NCBI GenBank assembly: GCA_017520155.1 | Contig: JAFXGR010000085.1 | Location: 1 to 53,978, forward strand | Direction of reading: 5' to 3' | Origin: Lachnospiraceae bacterium | Lineage (GTDB): Bacteria > Bacillota > Clostridia > Lachnospirales > Lachnospiraceae | DNA length: 53,978 bases | In this document: one piece after another, positions 11,312 through 19,281 of the stretch | Layout: each line of letters starts with the position of its first letter | Numbering within the stretch: position 1 is the stretch's first letter | Program-made: the position numbers and the translations under genes | The notes under the pieces: generated by a model | Database searches by the model: none | What the model was told of the DNA's origin: nothing | The model's input: the letters and a program-made list of their open reading frames with translations, nothing else

Positions 11312-11416
11312 CAGAAAGTCCTAAGGCTGAATAGTTACATCAATTTATAGTTGTGTCTTTGGGAAAAAAAGATTACACTTAGAAGAAAAGAGTAAAGAAG
11401 AATTAAGGAATAGATA

Positions 11417-12559
11417 ATGGATAAAGTAAGAGAGCTATGCAGAAAGCAGTTGGGAAAGGAATTATATCAGATTATTATCAGCAATCCCAAAGGAAAAAAA
11501 GAAATTACAAAGGTAAAAATCAGACCCACAATAATAAAAGAAGAGTTGTTATATCAGATTAGTGAATGGAAAAACAATCAGATTTTTCATAAAAATATGG
11601 ATAAGGAGCAGACTGTAGAAAAAGTAGCCGAGTATCTGGAACAGGATTTTAGTCAAATGGAACTGACATCAAAAACAGTTCAGGCTACAGTGCTGGTAAG
11701 TAAAAAAGGTAAAGTTACCCTAAAAGAAAAACAGATTACTGCCGGAAAGGAAATTGATTTATCCCATAACAAGATAAAAAAATATATTTTACAAGAAGGA
11801 ACTCCCGTTCCCTTTTTAATTGATCTGGGGGTACAGACGAGAGAGGGTAAAATTGTAAAAAGTCATTATGATAAATTTCGTCAAATTAACAGATACCTTG
11901 AATTTATTCAGGATATTATGCCTATACTTCCTAAGGACAGAACTATAAATATTATTGATTTTGGATGCGGCAAATCTTATCTTACCTTTGCCCTGTACTA
12001 TTATATGAAGATAATATGTAACAGAGACATTCAGGTAATTGGACTGGATCTGAAAGAAAAAGTAATCGAAGATTGTAACAGACTGGCAAAAAAATATCAA
12101 TATGAGCATCTTACCTTTATTACCGGTGATGTAAGCACATATACCGGTGAAGCGGTAGATATGGTGGTTACCCTTCATGCCTGTGATACAGCAACTGATT
12201 ATGCGCTGATGAAGGCAATAGATTGGAAAGCTAAGGTAATTTTTACCGTTCCCTGCTGTCAACATGAGGTAAATAAGCAGATTCGATGTGAAGAATTGGC
12301 TCCCCTTTTAAAATACGGCTTAATTAAGGAACGGATTTCCGCTCTGCTTACAGATGCTGTTCGGGCAAATTTGTTGGAGGAACAGGGGTATCAGGTACAG
12401 GTAATGGAATTTATTGATATGGAACATACACCGAAAAATATATTAATTCGTGCTGTATTGGATGAAAAAGAAAGAGAAAGTAAGATTGATAAGGTGACAG
12501 ATTATTTTAACGTAAACACCACTTTACAGAAATTGCTGTCAGACAGAGGAAGAGAATGA
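11417..12559 (+). CDS. Class I SAM-dependent methyltransferase, Methyltransf_32 type
   Basis: This 380-residue cytoplasmic protein has the SAM-binding motif IIDFGCGKSYLTFALYYYM (Asp181-Phe-Gly-Cys-Gly), the acidic motif II VIGLDLKEKVIEDCNRLAKK, and LHACDTATDYALMKAI followed by VPCCQHEV (Cys280/Cys281/His283). The combination of GCGKSYLTFAL, LHACDTATD and PCCQHE marks the Methyltransf_32 family (METTL25/GSTCD-like). Its substrates in bacteria are not known to me; RNA or small molecules are both possible. Residues 1-150 form a separate N-terminal region of unknown role. The stop overlaps the start of the next gene (ATGA at 12556-12559), so the two are translationally coupled. Confidence 0.82.
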   Translation: MDKVRELCRKQLGKELYQIIISNPKGKKEITKVKIRPTIIKEELLYQISEWKNNQIFHKNMDKEQTVEKVAEYLEQDFSQMELTSKTVQATVLVSKKGKVTLKEKQITAGKEIDLSHNKIKKYILQEGTPVPFLIDLGVQTREGKIVKSHYDKFRQINRYLEFIQDIMPILPKDRTINIIDFGCGKSYLTFALYYYMKIICNRDIQVIGLDLKEKVIEDCNRLAKKYQYEHLTFITGDVSTYTGEAVDMVVTLHACDTATDYALMKAIDWKAKVIFTVPCCQHEVNKQIRCEELAPLLKYGLIKERISALLTDAVRANLLEEQGYQVQVMEFIDMEHTPKNILIRAVLDEKERESKIDKVTDYFNVNTTLQKLLSDRGRE

Positions 12560-15081
12560 AGAAAGCTTGGATAAAAAAATTAGCTGCAGTACTGATCTTT
12601 TTGGCTTCTATTTTTATAGCCGATCAGATAATGAATCGTGAAAATGCAGAAATGACAAGAGAAATGCCTAAGGCAGCCTTTCCTGTAGTGTCTGTAGTAT
12701 CAGATGGTTATAAAATAAATAGGATGTATGGATATAAATCTAAGAGAGAAGAATTATATCTTAAGAATAATATTACTCCTATAAAAAATAACAGGGAAAT
12801 TATGATATCCATAAAAGAATATGATCAGCCTGTAGAAAAAATAGCTTATGAGGTGCGAAGCATTGACGGAGAAAGATTAGTTGAAGGAAGTGATATTTCT
12901 GTTGTTCAGAAAACAAAAGAGGATATACGCTTTAGTCTTCAGCTAAAAGATCTGACACGGGAAGAGCAGGAGTACACATTTATTGTTATTTTAACCATGA
13001 AAAATGGAGAAAAAATATATTATTATACCCGATTTATTGAAAAGGAAAATTATTATTTAAAGGAAAAACTGGATTATATCTTATCCTTCCATGAGACCAC
13101 CTTTTCGGATTCAGAGGGAGATGAGATCAAGAAATATCTGGAGAGTAATTCAAGCCAAAGCAATACGGATTTTCATAAAGTTACCATTAACAGCAGTCTT
13201 AAACAAGTTATGTGGGATCAGCTGCCCATAAAAAAAATTACAGAACCTGCCATTGAAATTAAGGAGATTGATGAAAGTACAGCCATGGTACTGTTAAATT
13301 ATATGGTGGCCATAAATAACAGACCACAAGAGGAATATGGCTTCGTACAAGAGTATTACCGGGTTCGTTATACGCCAAACAGAATGTATCTTCTAAATTA
13401 TGAAAGAACCTTGGACCAGATTTTTTGGCCTTCCAAGGAATCCCTGGGTAACGATAAAATTACTTTGGGAATAGGAAGTGAAGAAGTGCAGATGATGGAG
13501 AGTGAAGGAGGTACAAACCTTGCCTTTGTAAATGAAAAACGGCTGTTTTCCTATGGAAGTAATGATAATAAATTTACGGAAATATTTTCTTTTTATCAAA
13601 AAGAAGATATGGACGAAAGAACGCTAAATCGTAATTTTGATATTAAAATTTTAAATATCGAAGACAGCGGAAGTATTACCTTTGGTGTATACGGGTATAT
13701 GAATCGGGGACAGCATGAGGGAGAAGTTGGATTGGCCGTCTATTATTTTGATTATACTGCCAACACCACAGAAGAATTGATTTTTATTCCCTACGAAAAA
13801 TCAGAACAGATTCTGAGAAATGAAATTAATAATCTATTATATATGAATATGGAAAATCATCTCTTTTTTATTTTAGAGGGACAGCTGTATGATGTTAATG
13901 TAAGTGAAAAGAGTTATACGGTAGTTATTGAAGGATTAAGAAAGGGTGGATATACTATTTCAACATCAGGAAGAATGATTTGTTGGCCTGCTATGGGAGA
14001 GGTGGATTCAGCCTCTATGCTGCGGTGGATGAATTTAAGCAACGGCTCGGTAATGGAGCTGAAGGCAGGATATGATGAATATATAAAAGTTTTAGGATTT
14101 ATGGAAGAGGACCTGATTTACGGATTGGCCAAAAAGACTGAGATCAGAAAAGAGGTAAAGGGAAATCTTCTTTATCCCATGTATAAGGTAATTATTAAAA
14201 ATACAGAGGGAAAAAATTTAAAGGAGTATAAAAAAGAGGGGATATATGTAACTAACTGCCGGATAAGTGCAAACCAGATTACTTTGGAAAGAATCCAAAT
14301 GGAGGAAGACAATAATTATCACCAAATTATTGGTGACCAAATTGCCAGCAACGATATAGAAAAAGGAAATGTTAATATAATTTCAACCATTAATCAGGAA
14401 ATATATAAAAAGATGGTACAGATTGTACTGAAAAATACCATCAATCCTGCCACCCTCAAAATAATGAATCCCAAGGAGGTAATTTATGAGGGAGAACGGC
14501 AGCTGGCATTGGAAATAGGTAAAGAATCCAGATTTTATGTATATGGTCCCAAGGGACTGGATATGGTAAGTCACTTTTCATCAGAGGCTGTATTAAGGGC
14601 TCTGGAACTGTCAGGAACAGTAATAGATGAAGAGGGAGCATATATATGGAAGAAGGGAACAAAATATACCAAGAATCAGATTATGGCTGTAACACCTAAG
14701 AAAGCAGATCAGGAAACCAGTCCTTTGGCTCTTTGTCTGGATACCATGTTAAGTCTTGAAGGAATATCAAAAAAGACACAGGTTGAGCTGGATAAGGGAG
14801 AGGATGCAAAGGCTGTATTGGAAAAAAATCTAAGAGAGCATAAGATTATTGATTTGTGGGACGGCAGTCTGGATAGTGTTTATTATTATATAGACCAGGA
14901 TATACCGGTTCTTGGAATTATAAGTGAAAAAGAGGCATATCTGATTGTGGGATTTAATGAACAAAATGTTGTCCTAATGGATCCCATGAAAGGCACTGTA
15001 GAGAAAAAGGGAAAAAATGATTCTGCAGAGATGTTTAAAAATGCGGGAAATCAGTTTATTACCTATATAAGGAAAAAATAA
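12556..15081 (+). CDS. Exported or membrane-anchored 841-residue protein with a degenerate C39-like C-terminal domain
   Basis: Family not recognised. Residues about 5-22 form a signal anchor (KKLAAVLIFLASIFIADQI) followed by a large predicted extracellular part. The middle (about 250-600) is rich in short beta-strand and turn stretches and looks repetitive, like a propeller. The last ~120 residues resemble peptidase C39-like folds: SPLALCLDTMLSLEGI with Cys727, then YYIDQDIPVLGIISEKEAYLIVGFNEQNVVLMDPMKG, split here only for quoting. The His normally before the VVGxD strand is Tyr or Leu, so the domain is probably not a working protease. It overlaps the methyltransferase gene by 4 bases, so the pair is likely made together although one is cytosolic and the other exported. 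Confidence 0.7.
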   Translation: MKKAWIKKLAAVLIFLASIFIADQIMNRENAEMTREMPKAAFPVVSVVSDGYKINRMYGYKSKREELYLKNNITPIKNNREIMISIKEYDQPVEKIAYEVRSIDGERLVEGSDISVVQKTKEDIRFSLQLKDLTREEQEYTFIVILTMKNGEKIYYYTRFIEKENYYLKEKLDYILSFHETTFSDSEGDEIKKYLESNSSQSNTDFHKVTINSSLKQVMWDQLPIKKITEPAIEIKEIDESTAMVLLNYMVAINNRPQEEYGFVQEYYRVRYTPNRMYLLNYERTLDQIFWPSKESLGNDKITLGIGSEEVQMMESEGGTNLAFVNEKRLFSYGSNDNKFTEIFSFYQKEDMDERTLNRNFDIKILNIEDSGSITFGVYGYMNRGQHEGEVGLAVYYFDYTANTTEELIFIPYEKSEQILRNEINNLLYMNMENHLFFILEGQLYDVNVSEKSYTVVIEGLRKGGYTISTSGRMICWPAMGEVDSASMLRWMNLSNGSVMELKAGYDEYIKVLGFMEEDLIYGLAKKTEIRKEVKGNLLYPMYKVIIKNTEGKNLKEYKKEGIYVTNCRISANQITLERIQMEEDNNYHQIIGDQIASNDIEKGNVNIISTINQEIYKKMVQIVLKNTINPATLKIMNPKEVIYEGERQLALEIGKESRFYVYGPKGLDMVSHFSSEAVLRALELSGTVIDEEGAYIWKKGTKYTKNQIMAVTPKKADQETSPLALCLDTMLSLEGISKKTQVELDKGEDAKAVLEKNLREHKIIDLWDGSLDSVYYYIDQDIPVLGIISEKEAYLIVGFNEQNVVLMDPMKGTVEKKGKNDSAEMFKNAGNQFITYIRKK

Positions 15082-15126
15082 AAGAAAAAGTTTCTTTTTT
15101 AAAGAGGATATGTTATCATATCTTTC
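15082..15126 (+). other. AT-rich spacer with weak hairpins before the preQ1 element
   Basis: AAAAGAAA / TTTCTTTT with an AAG loop (about 15082-15100) followed by T's could be a weak terminator for the preceding gene. GATATG-TTAT-CATATC (15107-15122 area) is a further short dyad. Neither is strong. Confidence 0.3.
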
Positions 15127-15167
15127 GGTCAGTTCGAGACCTTCCTGACCTAAAACAAAACTAAAGG
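15127..15167 (+). promoter_or_regulatory. preQ1-I riboswitch controlling queT translation
   Basis: GGTCAG (15127-15132) pairs with CTGACC (15145-15150) as stem P1. The loop TTCGAGACCTTC carries the UUC-AG pattern of preQ1-I aptamers. The A-rich tail TAAAACAAAACTAA (15151-15164) ends in ACTAA, which pairs back into the loop in the ligand-bound pseudoknot. The SD AAAGGAG directly overlaps or follows that tail, eight bases before ATG 15176. Ligand binding is therefore expected to hide the SD. A queuosine-precursor transporter downstream supports the call. Confidence 0.85.
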
Positions 15168-15175
15168 AGAAGAAA

Positions 15176-15655
15176 ATGAAAAAGAGAACTTTATTGATTA
15201 CACAGGCTGCAATGATTGCAGCCTTATACGTCATCCTTACTTTAGTAGCCAACGCTATGGGATTAGCTAATATGGCTGTTCAGGTAAGATTTTCAGAGGC
15301 TCTTACTGTTTTGCCTGCCTTTACACCGGCAGCTATTCCCGGATTATTTCTGGGATGCTTAATCAGTAATATCCTTATCGGTTCTTTGCCTCTGGATATA
15401 GTATTTGGGAGTATGGCTACTTTATTAGGTGCCCTGGGAACCTATGGACTTAGAAAATATCCTAAACTTTCCCCAGTGCCTCCTATTTTATCCAATGCTA
15501 TTATTGTACCTTGGATTTTAATGAAGATATACGAATTTGAGGGAAGCTATTGGTATTTTATGATCACAGTAGGAGCGGGAGAAATTATTTCCTGCGGTAT
15601 CTTGGGAATGTTGTTATTCTATGGATTAACACCATATAAAAAATATCTTTTATAA
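15176..15655 (+). CDS. queT: QueT-family ECF transporter S component (queuosine precursor)
   Basis: The substrate-binding membrane subunit of an energy-coupling-factor importer, predicted to bring in preQ0/preQ1 or queuine. The 159-residue protein has 5-6 membrane helices. Family features are the N-terminal TQAAMIAALYVILTLVANAMG, then VRFSEALTVLPAFTPAAIPG and SNAIIVPWIL. The upstream preQ1-I riboswitch fixes the specificity better than the protein alone. The EcfA/EcfA'/EcfT energising module is not in the window and must be shared from elsewhere. Confidence 0.92.
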   Translation: MKKRTLLITQAAMIAALYVILTLVANAMGLANMAVQVRFSEALTVLPAFTPAAIPGLFLGCLISNILIGSLPLDIVFGSMATLLGALGTYGLRKYPKLSPVPPILSNAIIVPWILMKIYEFEGSYWYFMITVGAGEIISCGILGMLLFYGLTPYKKYLL

Positions 15656-15669
15656 TTATTCAGCACAGA

Positions 15670-15721
15670 AAAAGGCAAAACAATTTTTGAAAGCACGCTT
15701 TCAAAAACTGTTTTGCCTTTT
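15670..15721. terminator. Bidirectional terminator between queT and prs
   Basis: AAAAGGCAAAACAATTTTTG continuing to AAAGC (15670-15694) pairs with 15697-15721 over 25 positions with one mismatch. It begins in A's and ends in T's, so it works for queT (+) and prs (-), which converge here. Confidence 0.9.
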
Positions 15722-15725
15722 GTAT

Positions 15726-16913
15726 TTATTGAAGTAATCCTGCTTTATAGGAATTAACAATATTCTGAATTTTTTCCACAGGATCTAAAAGATCACTGAT
15801 AGAAGAATCATGATTTAAGGTATCAATAATGTAAGCAATATATTTACTCATTTCACAGCTGATATACCAAGGTCTTGATAATAATTCCGGTGTCTGGTAA
15901 ATCAGATTTGTGGTAAGAACTCTTGTAATGGTACCATTATTGTAAGCTTCATCAAATTTATCTAAACCATTGGTAAAAAGACCAAAGGTAGAAAATACAA
16001 AAATACGGTTAGCCTTACGTTTCTTTAAGGCTGCAGCAACTTCAATTACAGATTCGCCGGAGGAAATCATGTCATCAATAATAATCATATCCTTTCCTTC
16101 TACGTTAGAACCTAAAAATTCATGAGCAATGATAGGGTTACGCCCATTTACAATTTTGGTATAGTCACGTCGCTTATAGAACATACCCATATCCAATCCC
16201 AATACATTGGCAATGTAAATTGCACGGGACATACCTCCCTCATCCGGGCTGATAATCATCATATGGTCTGCATCAATAGTAAGATCTTTTACGTTACGAA
16301 GAAGACCTTTAATAAATTGATAAGAAGGCTGTACTGTTTCAAATCCATGTAAAGGAATCGCATTTTGCACTCTGGGATCATGGGCATCAAAGGTAATAAT
16401 ATTATCTACCCCCATACTTACAAGTTCCTGTAATGCCAAAGCACAGTCTAAGGATTCACGAGAAGTTCTGCGATGCTGTCTGCTTTCATAAAGGAAGGGC
16501 ATAATCACAGTAATTCTTCGGGCTTTTCCTCCTACCGCAGCGATAATACGCTTCAAATCCTGATAATGGTCGTCGGGAGACATATGATTGGTATGACCGC
16601 TTAAAGAATAGGTTAAACTGTAGTTACAAACATCTACAAGGATATAAACATCATATCCACGAACAGATTCATTGATCATCCCCTTTGCTTCTCCTGAGCC
16701 AAAACGGGGAGTTTTAGCTGATAAAATATAGGTATCTCTTTGATAACCGGCAAAAACTAATTTATCTCTATGTTCATGTTCCCGTTCTGTTCTCCATTTA
16801 ACTAAGTAATAATCCACCTTTTTACCCAGCTCTTCACAGCTTTTTAAGGGGATCATACCTAAAGAACCAACGGGGATAGATTCTAAATTTCGTTTTTCTT
16901 CGCGCTTAAACAT
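15726..16913 (-). CDS. prs: Ribose-phosphate pyrophosphokinase (PRPP synthetase), long form
   Basis: The enzyme makes PRPP from ribose 5-phosphate and ATP, feeding upp, purine, pyrimidine, His and Trp synthesis. PRPP-loop motif: MIIIDDMISSGESVIEVAAAL. The ATP/ribose-binding part includes VIMPFLYESRQHRRTSRESL and FDAHDPRVQNAIP. At about 395 residues it is longer than the usual ~315; extra segments at the N-terminus (about 1-60) and inside (SGHTNHMSPDDHYQDLKR) mark the long clostridial subtype. I chose ATG 16913, five bases after GTGAGG, over ATG 16931, which lies inside dnaI. It is the last gene of the dnaD-dnaI-prs group; the SD overlaps the dnaI stop, so coupling is likely. Confidence 0.9.
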   Translation of the reverse strand: MFKREEKRNLESIPVGSLGMIPLKSCEELGKKVDYYLVKWRTEREHEHRDKLVFAGYQRDTYILSAKTPRFGSGEAKGMINESVRGYDVYILVDVCNYSLTYSLSGHTNHMSPDDHYQDLKRIIAAVGGKARRITVIMPFLYESRQHRRTSRESLDCALALQELVSMGVDNIITFDAHDPRVQNAIPLHGFETVQPSYQFIKGLLRNVKDLTIDADHMMIISPDEGGMSRAIYIANVLGLDMGMFYKRRDYTKIVNGRNPIIAHEFLGSNVEGKDMIIIDDMISSGESVIEVAAALKKRKANRIFVFSTFGLFTNGLDKFDEAYNNGTITRVLTTNLIYQTPELLSRPWYISCEMSKYIAYIIDTLNHDSSISDLLDPVEKIQNIVNSYKAGLLQ

Positions 16914-16920
16914 AAAAACC

Positions 16921-17889
16921 TCACTTTCCATGACTGAAACGTTTTTTCTGCATTCTGATGTCCGGACCGGTTATTTTACAAAGATCAAAATTGCTGGTAA
17001 TTCTGGAAAAGATTCGATCAGAATAACGGTCCCTTAGCTCCTGTAAAGATAAATTTGTAGAAATAATCACAGATTTTTTTCTTAAAATTCTTTCGTTCAG
17101 GCAGGAGAAAAATTGGGAGGAGGAAAAATGGGTCCACATTTCCGTTCCCAAATCATCAATAATTAATAAATCACAGGAATATAAATCGTCCTGCAGGGTA
17201 TCCTCATCTTCCTTAGTGTAAGAAAAAGAAGACTGGGCCAGCCGTTCAAAGAGAGCGGCAGCACTAAAATAGATGACACAATGTCCTGAATCCAGTAATT
17301 CTTTTGCAATACAACCGGATAAAAATGACTTACCCGTACCTACTGTACCATAAAAAAACAGATTATGGTAGTCTGAATTAAAATCATGGATAAAATCTTT
17401 ACAAGTTTTTACTGCATTTTGAAAACGAAGCAGATCTTCACCCTGATAATAAGATAAGGATAAGGCAGAAAAGTTATTTTCTTTTAAGTAATCCTTAATA
17501 TTTGATTGTTCATAAAGCAAATCAATAATCTGCTGCGAAAAACAATGACATTTTTGGGAATCAATATAACCTGTATCCTTACAGTCAGAACAAATATAGG
17601 AAGGCTGTAAATCCTCAGAACTATAGCCTGCCTTAGCAAGAACCTCCTCCTTTTTCCTGCGAAGTAAGGAAAGTTCTTCCTTCATGGAAGAAAGGGCCAA
17701 ATCATCTCCCTGTAAAGCTTGTTTGGCACAGGCCACGGAAAGGGAGGAAATTTGGTGACAAAGAGCGGAATATTGAGGTACCTGTTTTTCAATTTCCTTT
17801 ATTTTTTCCTCTAAAGCGTAATGAGAAAGAAAACGTCGATTCTCATACACCTTCATAATCTGATGATATTGGGAATTGGTAATGGCCAT
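16921..17889 (-). CDS. dnaI: DnaI/DnaC-type replicative helicase loader
   Basis: An AAA+ ATPase that loads the replicative helicase DnaC/DnaB at origins and restarted forks. Walker A is GTVGTGKS (181-188), Walker B is LLIIDDLGTE (241-250), sensor I is VIISTNL, and the arginine-rich end YSDRIFSRITSN is present. The N-terminal helicase-binding domain carries a C-x2-C-x10-C-x-C cluster (Cys100, 103, 114, 116), consistent with the zinc site of DnaI. At 322 residues it is close to B. subtilis DnaI. The gene starts 12 bases after dnaD in the same direction. A transposon IstB-like ATPase is unlikely given the context and the zinc cluster. Confidence 0.88.
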   Translation of the reverse strand: MAITNSQYHQIMKVYENRRFLSHYALEEKIKEIEKQVPQYSALCHQISSLSVACAKQALQGDDLALSSMKEELSLLRRKKEEVLAKAGYSSEDLQPSYICSDCKDTGYIDSQKCHCFSQQIIDLLYEQSNIKDYLKENNFSALSLSYYQGEDLLRFQNAVKTCKDFIHDFNSDYHNLFFYGTVGTGKSFLSGCIAKELLDSGHCVIYFSAAALFERLAQSSFSYTKEDEDTLQDDLYSCDLLIIDDLGTEMWTHFSSSQFFSCLNERILRKKSVIISTNLSLQELRDRYSDRIFSRITSNFDLCKITGPDIRMQKKRFSHGK

Positions 17890-17901
17890 AGTAACTCTCC
17901 T

Positions 17902-18960
17902 TTAATTACTAAGTAATTCCTTTTCTAATCGTTCAAAATCATATTCGTTTTGCTGGAAATGATTAAAACTGTTTTTTGAAGCCGGTGAAGCTTTCTTTTG
18001 TTTGGCGTGAAAACCGGCATCAATTTTATCAATATCAGGCTTATGATGAACTCCTGCTTTATTCCAGCTGCTTAAAATTTTATCTGCATATTCAAAACGA
18101 TGACGGTCGGTGGCAAGAACAGTACGTTCACAGGCTTCCAAAACCACATCGGAAGAAAAACCGTAAATCTGGTACCAGCGCTTAATATACTCGGCCTCCT
18201 TAGGGGTGGGAGTATTATTTTTTCCCAGAGCGTTCATTACCGTATAAACATCCTTCTGATATTTGGAAGAAAAAGAATCTGCCTGAGAAGGGGTAGTAAT
18301 ATTATGTTCTGCCCAATTAATCGCAACCTTTTCAATATAGCGAAAATCCTTCTTCCCTCTGTCAATACAGTATTGAAGAAGATGGTCAATTAAATCTACG
18401 GAAAAATTAAGCTCCTGGGAAATAAATAAAACAGAACGAATATCGGAAGCACTTAAGGTTTTTCCTAAATAGGATTCTGCAATAAATAAAATTTCTGAGG
18501 TAGATTCCCGAGATTGGAATTCTGCCAGCTGATCCAAAGAATAATCCGGCTTATGAAATTTCTTTTCGGAAGGAAGAGAAGGATCTGTTTTTACAGCAGC
18601 TGCTAAGGAAGAAGAAACAGCCGAAGCAGGGGATTTTTCCTTGATTATATGTTCTTCCTTAGAGGAAGGAAAATCAAGAAGCTGTATTTCAGTAATAGTT
18701 TCTTTGGAATCTATGGTTAGAGAAAGGATATTTTTCTTCTCCCAATAGGTCAGAGCTCTTACAATATCCTTTTCCGGATAGTTAAAAAAATCTGCCATGG
18801 AAGAAATATCCGTAGATTTACCTTCCGAAAGACAGCGAAGTAAAAAAAGATATACTTTAATTTGGATTTCATTGGCATGGGCCAGAAACGAATCCAGAAA
18901 CTGATTTGAAATTAAAGAATATGTATTTATATTATTCTGTTTAATAGAGATAAAATTCAT
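17902..18960 (-). CDS. dnaD: DnaD/DnaB-domain replication initiation protein
   Basis: DnaD-like proteins remodel DNA and help recruit the helicase loader during initiation. Residues 1-100 form a winged-helix-like N-terminal domain (SNQFLDSFLAHANEIQIKVYLF...). Residues about 140-220 and 235-310 look like two DnaD (DDBH2) domains; the second contains EYIKRWYQIYGFSSDVVLEA and YADKILSSWNKAGVHH, with the YIxxW / ILxxWxxxG pattern of the family. Length is 352. It shares an operon with dnaI, as DnaB-DnaI do in Bacillus, so it could equally be called a DnaB-like primosome protein. The upstream spacer holds a cluster of DnaA boxes, suggesting control by DnaA. Confidence 0.83.
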   Translation of the reverse strand: MNFISIKQNNINTYSLISNQFLDSFLAHANEIQIKVYLFLLRCLSEGKSTDISSMADFFNYPEKDIVRALTYWEKKNILSLTIDSKETITEIQLLDFPSSKEEHIIKEKSPASAVSSSLAAAVKTDPSLPSEKKFHKPDYSLDQLAEFQSRESTSEILFIAESYLGKTLSASDIRSVLFISQELNFSVDLIDHLLQYCIDRGKKDFRYIEKVAINWAEHNITTPSQADSFSSKYQKDVYTVMNALGKNNTPTPKEAEYIKRWYQIYGFSSDVVLEACERTVLATDRHRFEYADKILSSWNKAGVHHKPDIDKIDAGFHAKQKKASPASKNSFNHFQQNEYDFERLEKELLSN

Positions 18961-18988
18961 ATAACCAGGCCTTTCCCTTAAGGATAGT

Positions 18989-19027
18989 TTAAAGGATTAT
19001 AATAGGGATAAAAGGATAATCCTTTAA
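18989..19027. promoter_or_regulatory. 12-bp inverted repeat in the dnaD upstream region
   Basis: TTAAAGGATTAT (18989-19000) and ATAATCCTTTAA (19016-19027) are perfect inverted copies with a 15-bp spacer. They lie between the dnaD start and a TATAAT on the minus strand (19038-19043). A dimeric regulator's operator or a 5' UTR hairpin are both possible. Confidence 0.5.
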
Positions 19028-19037
19028 GGTATTACCC

Positions 19038-19043
19038 ATTATA
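19038..19043 (-). promoter_or_regulatory. Candidate -10 box for the dnaD operon
   Basis: TATAAT in TATGCTATAATGGG on the minus strand, about 80 bp before dnaD. The -35 region is a T-rich tract without a good TTGACA match, so the promoter is only probable. Confidence 0.35.
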
Positions 19044-19121
19044 GCATAAAAAAAGAAAAAGAAAAGCTGGAAAAAACAGCGAAGCCGTCATACTCAAGGG
19101 GTATAACCTGCATGTGTAAAT

Positions 19122-19281
19122 TGTGGATAATGTGGATAATTAAGTGGATAGAAATAATACAAAAGAAAAAACAGTGGAAAAATCAAGGAAATCAGTGAAA
19201 GAAGGAGGGTGGATAAAAAATAAAATATCCACAGAGAAAAAAACAAAAATCGTGCTTTTTTTCTGTGGACAATGTGGATAA
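19122..19281. promoter_or_regulatory. DnaA-box cluster upstream of dnaD-dnaI-prs
   Basis: The consensus DnaA box TTATCCACA appears perfectly, as TGTGGATAA, at 19122-19130, 19131-19139 and 19273-19281. One-mismatch copies are at 19208-19216 (GGTGGATAA), 19225-19233 (ATATCCACA, opposite strand) and 19264-19272 (TGTGGACAA); AGTGGATAG (19143-19151) is weaker. Two pairs abut with exactly 9-bp spacing. The segment between is A-rich. It reaches right up to the murC stop codon. DnaA-dependent regulation of the replication-protein operon, or a DnaA-titrating or secondary origin-like site, is inferred. Confidence 0.75.

Noticed and set aside
19122..19281. Main chromosomal origin (oriC)
   Set aside because: dnaA, dnaN, rpmH and other origin markers are absent and gene orientation does not diverge at this point; kept only as a DnaA-box cluster.
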